Shown here piece by piece: positions 60,199-64,000 of a stretch of DNA of 64,000 nt. The stretch is taken from contig JAADJZ010000022.1 in the NCBI GenBank assembly GCA_011032825.1, forward strand, positions 124,001 through 188,000, written 5' to 3'. The notes beneath the pieces were generated by a model. That model saw only the letters and a program-made list of their open reading frames with translations. It searched no databases and had not been told where the DNA came from. Position 1 is the stretch's first letter. Each line of letters opens with the position of its first letter. This DNA is from Massariosphaeria phaeospora. Taxonomy: Eukaryota; Ascomycota; Dothideomycetes; Pleosporales. The position numbers were made by a program, and so were the translations under genes.

Positions 60199-60651
60199 GC
60201 TGGTGCCTTTGGTTGTTTGATCGAAATGTCGTGGGTGAGGCTAAGTTGCGAGTCGCGAAAATGAAAAAGGGCAGTCGCGCTAGTGTACGCTCTCATGTGA
60301 GTCGGATCCTCCCGCAGGTGAGCCTATCTACGTCATACCCCTCCTGCTTGATCACTCTAGTCCTGCGTTGCCAATTTATAGTTTACATTGCATAGATAGA
60401 TAGTACATAACTAGAGGAAAAGCACGATACGTTCTATACTAAATCCACAGTCACCGGTCCCCAGGAGTCGCCGCCCTACGAGTCTCGACTGATGACGAGA
60501 ACTGCCCGGCAGGCTGACTTATGACTAACACACTGCTGTTCTATCACAGTTTAGGTGCCACCTATACATGCTCTTTCAGAAGTATCTTTATCTTCTAGAC
60601 CTCCTTTCCGTTCCCGCTGGCCACATCGCAATTCAATACCCGTGGTGAACT
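60199..60651. other. intergenic, no gene recognised
   Basis: This 450-bp gap holds the promoter of the CCCH gene and the 3' flank of the glucosidase gene. Confidence 0.45.
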
Positions 60652-63600
60652 TCACACATCCACCTTCTTCAACTCTGACAGCACCCGCTCGAAAGACCCA
60701 GTCAGTCCCTCGTTCAACTCATATTTGATCGGGTCGTCTGCACCCATAACCGTGATGCTCTTTATATGCAAAATGGTTTCAAAGCCGAACGTCCCCTCCG
60801 CCTTCACCTTCTTCCCATCAAAGCTGAATTCGATCTCGCTCGTCCCACTCTGCTCAATACTTTCTCCATCGTCCAGATATAGAGTGCCCCACGCATTACC
60901 ATCATCAGTTGGCGCAATGAGCAGCTCGAAGTCTTGGTCCCGAAGTAATCTCGTGGTCTTCGCGCTGTTGACGCGAGCGGGGATGATGGCGCCCGCGCGG
61001 ATGTGCACGGGGATGTCGGTGACTTGGACGTCGTTGTAGGTCGTTTTGGCCCCGGTCCCTTTGACCTGCTTGCGAGTAGCGAAATCGTAGAAGATATCAT
61101 TGGGTAGGTAGAACTCGACTGATGTAGAGTCTTGCTGTGTGACCGGACTAACGAGGAGGGAGGGGCCGAAGAAGAACTGTAGCTCGATGGCGTGAGTGTT
61201 CGCATCCGAGGGGTAGTGCATCCTATGAAGTACTATTAGTTTTACGTTCTCTACACCAACCGGGCTATTATGTACGTACCAAAGAGGGGCTAGCATGGGC
61301 GTCCCGTCTACCGTCTGCTGATGCATGGCCGTGTAGATATAATCCAAGAGCCTGTACCGGAGATCAATTGCTTTTTTCGCAGCTGCGGTCACGGACTGCC
61401 AGCGGTATGCCTCTTGCGAGATCGCCCCCGCGACGTTGTGGTTTCTGTAGAATGGGTAGAAGGCACCTAGGACCATCCATCGAGCGCAGAGGTTCTCCGT
61501 CGTATTACCAATGAAACCGCACACATCAGCTCCAGTCATGGGGACCTGGAAAAAAGATATGAACTGCAACATATGTCGGATAGAAGTCCTGTACTGGTCC
61601 CAGGCAGAGACGTTGTCTCCAAGCCAGTGACCAACGTAGCTACCAGCACCAACAAAGGTGCTGCGAGTGATGACCAGCGCCCGTTTACCAGGCCGTCGCT
61701 TGTTCATGCTGTTGTAGCTAGCCCTGCTCATCATCGTTCCGTATCTAGACATGGTCAGCACCGAGTAGAGATCAGGCCGATTGTTATACGTACAGGTTAT
61801 GAGTATCATACTCAGTCCATCCACCTTGGTGAATCAAATCTGTACGCGCCGTCTTCTCGCTTAGCGCGCCCATAGTATTGGCAATTTTATACGAAGGCTC
61901 GAGGAGATTACGTCCTGGTAGGCCTTTCTTGTTACCGCTATCTTGACGTGGCGCAAAGTTGCGGGGTGGGAGACCGCGTCGTGCAGTTCTGTGGTGTGCA
62001 AGACTCCCCGTTTGAACGATATCAGTCTTCTGTGTCTTGGCTTCTTGCTCGGGGTTTTCACACGGCCAGGGACAGAAGTTGGACGGTTCGTTCATGTCAA
62101 TCCACCTAGCTCGACGTCAGCAACGGCCCGCTATCATGTCACATGTGTACTCACAACCCATCGATATCGACTCCAGACTCAGCGCTGAAGAAAGACCCAA
62201 ACTCGCTGTCCCAATACTGCTGTGTGTTCTCGTGAAACCAATCAGGGAATGCAGTGACGCCGGGCCACACAACACCTTTGTAGATACTCCCATTTTCTCT
62301 CTTGAGGAATACGTCGGCTTCTACACCTTTGTTAAAAGCATCGTAGTCCTGATAAGCGACCGCTAGTGTTGTCAGTACCGCATGTAGAAAGTTTCGAGAG
62401 CAAACTCACCGGGGTCCACCATCACAATGTAGTGCTGATTTTTTCCGTGCAGATCAGACACCAGCTGTCGCATGCGGTCCAGTTGGAAGTTCTTGCCCAA
62501 GGTGAACACTTTGAAATTATCCATGTAATCAATATCTGTTGCGGATTAGCGATAGACGAAAGCTACGACTCTGATATACACACCAGTCCACATAGTCTCA
62601 AGCGGGATATCAGCCGCAGAGTAGTTGGCAACCACAGCTGCAACCTCCTCGACGCTAGAATATCCGAACCGGCACTGATGGAACCCAAATCCCCAATATG
62701 GCATCATCGCGGGCCTGTGTGTGATTTCGCTGTATTCTCGCGCGACATCGAATGGACTAGGCCCAGCGAGAAAGTATAAATCAATGACTCCGCCGATAAC
62801 GTTGTATTCCAGGTACTGGCCGTTGTCGTTATTGATTTTGATGTCCATGCCGTTACTGTTGAGGAGAAGGACTGCGTGAGAATATCCGGATTCCGCCCTG
62901 TGTTCGTAGTACACTGGGTGAGTACCATACAAGTTCGAATTCTGGGGGACAGCGCCAGCATCTCGGGCCCACATTGTTCTTACATAGTTCGAGGTAGGCA
63001 GTCTCAAAGAATCAGTGTGCTCGCCAAGTCCATACAATGAAGGATTGTTGGGTAATGCTGTTCTTAGTCGCCAATACTGTGTTTCGAATATGATGTTGGA
63101 TCCTTTTGACGAGAAAACGACCTCATTATTACTTCTTCGCGTGACAGTAAATGAGAAAGGATCTTCTGCAATAGACACATCGAATTGTGAGGCAGCCGCG
63201 TTGAAAGATCCTTCTGGACGCGGGACGACGAAATCTGGAACCTGGTATACTTGTTCGTCCTTGTCGTATATCATAACATGAACGCGCGAATCTGTCATAT
63301 GTTAGATATGTATGAAGAAACACCACCATAAACTATGTGGATCTAAGAACAGTTCACAGTAGACTGATTAGAAGGAGTAGCAGTCCAGGAACTACGGAAC
63401 CTTGCCGGAATCATAGTATTTTTGCCTGGAAAAGTAATAGAAAAGATACATACCGGTTTGATACTCAACTAGAAACTTCAGGTCTTTGAGATCTTCTCCG
63501 TGGAGATTGCATCCCGACCCTGCCAGGCTCAAGTCCGCCGTGAACCCGTTGTCTGAACGTTGGACATTGCTAGCCTTGTAGCCTGGGCATTCGTCTGCTC

Positions 63601-63685
63601 TTTTGAGTGGTACTGAGTTACCCCAGTGGACGAAGCTCGTCCACAGCAGAAGGCAGGTGTGGAGGAATGTGAAGGAGGCGGGCAT
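60652..63685 (-). CDS. secreted GH31 alpha-glucosidase
   Basis: Extracellular retaining alpha-glucosidase (or related alpha-xylosidase) of 873 residues. Seven exons: 63685-63454, 63291-62584, 62535-62410, 62362-62155, 62105-61794, 61744-61280, 61222-60652; introns 162, 48, 47, 49, 49 and 57 bp, all GT-AG and in phase. Signal peptide about 1-24 ([17 protein letters not shown]). GH31 marks: [37 protein letters not shown] across an intron, nucleophile D428 in [12 protein letters not shown], acid/base D572 in [11 protein letters not shown], and the C-terminal sandwich with [10 protein letters not shown]. Length is usual for fungal secreted AgdC/alpha-glucosidases. It would release glucose from maltose or starch oligomers outside the cell. 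The start ATG was chosen for the signal peptide; 51 upstream codons are open but not signal-like. Confidence 0.95.
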
Positions 63686-64000
63686 GACGAAGGATACAGT
63701 TGATGAGCCATTACTTGCGAGCAACGACTGCCCTATATAGTCGACTATAAGGACCTTAGCCCTTGCCTTTCCTGGTGGAGCGGAGCTTGCTGTGCCAAGT
63801 GCATCCAAGGTGGTTCGCCCAGGTTCCAGGGTGGTCAAGGATTGGCTTCTTACAAGTCGTCACGAGTACGTCCATATTTTGGGCTAACCTTCCAGATAAT
63901 CTGAGAGGACAGAATAGGCTCAAGGCACGTTGGTACGCGCTGCGACCTGCCGAATGTGGTGTGTTTGAGATGGCGAGATGGCGAGCTGGCGATGAATCGG
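63686..64000. other. 5' flank of the glucosidase gene
   Basis: Upstream region of the GH31 gene to the window edge. No other feature seen. A frame upstream of the chosen start is open but has no coding character. Confidence 0.45.

Overview
The window comes from a filamentous ascomycete (Pezizomycotina), most likely a Dothideomycete. The grounds are short GT-AG introns (mostly 44-80 bp), Zn2Cys6 and MFS gene pairs, an Egh16/GAS1-like secreted protein, F-box-like proteins with an LPxxxRxxVYxxLPRT start, and a fungal Copia retrotransposon. Class level is inferred; no rRNA or marker gene is present. Gene models below were built by hand from open frames, splice signals and phase. Starts given are ATG codons.

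Layout. 1.4-5.5 kb: a Zn2Cys6 regulator and a 14-TM-type MFS transporter diverge from a shared 650-bp promoter that holds a CGG-N9-CCG inverted repeat. 5.7-6.7 kb: a SAP-domain nuclear protein. 8.8-12.6 kb: a complete Argonaute with intact slicer residues and an unusual Cys-containing N-terminal extension. 13.8-15.0 kb: a decayed gene with an internal tandem duplication. 15.1-24.6 kb: six minus-strand genes (F-box-like protein, class III alcohol dehydrogenase, PRXL2-type thioredoxin-fold protein, SET protein, Egh16-like repeat protein). 26.2-26.9 kb: a wrecked oligopeptide transporter. 27.3-29.0 kb: a secreted amidase. 29.0-29.8 kb: a fold-back element with terminal inverted repeats. 31.8-35.0 kb: a nine-exon protein joining an alpha/beta hydrolase, an SH3 domain and a ZZ finger. 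35.2-44.3 kb: an F-box-like gene broken by one in-frame TGA, a mitochondrial FAD/Rieske oxidoreductase, an SDR, a 7-TM protein and a second F-box-like gene. 44.6-47.2 kb: an 850-residue fungal protein of unknown function.

48.45-53.87 kb: a full-length Copia element on the minus strand with apparently identical 206-bp LTRs, a TATGG target duplication, a half-tRNA-iMet primer site and a polypurine tract. Its gag-pol frame is unbroken by frameshifts over 1,597 codons but holds ten in-frame stops (nine TAG, one TAA). All ten fall where the surrounding Copia motifs expect, or are compatible with, tryptophan. This is the most notable feature of the window. 55.5-64.0 kb: a BTB-like protein, a secreted Cys-rich protein, a CCCH zinc-finger protein and a secreted GH31 alpha-glucosidase.

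The genes do not form one pathway. The links that can be argued are the regulator/transporter pair, a set of secreted proteins suited to a plant-associated lifestyle, and the coexistence of an RNA-silencing slicer with a recently inserted retroelement.
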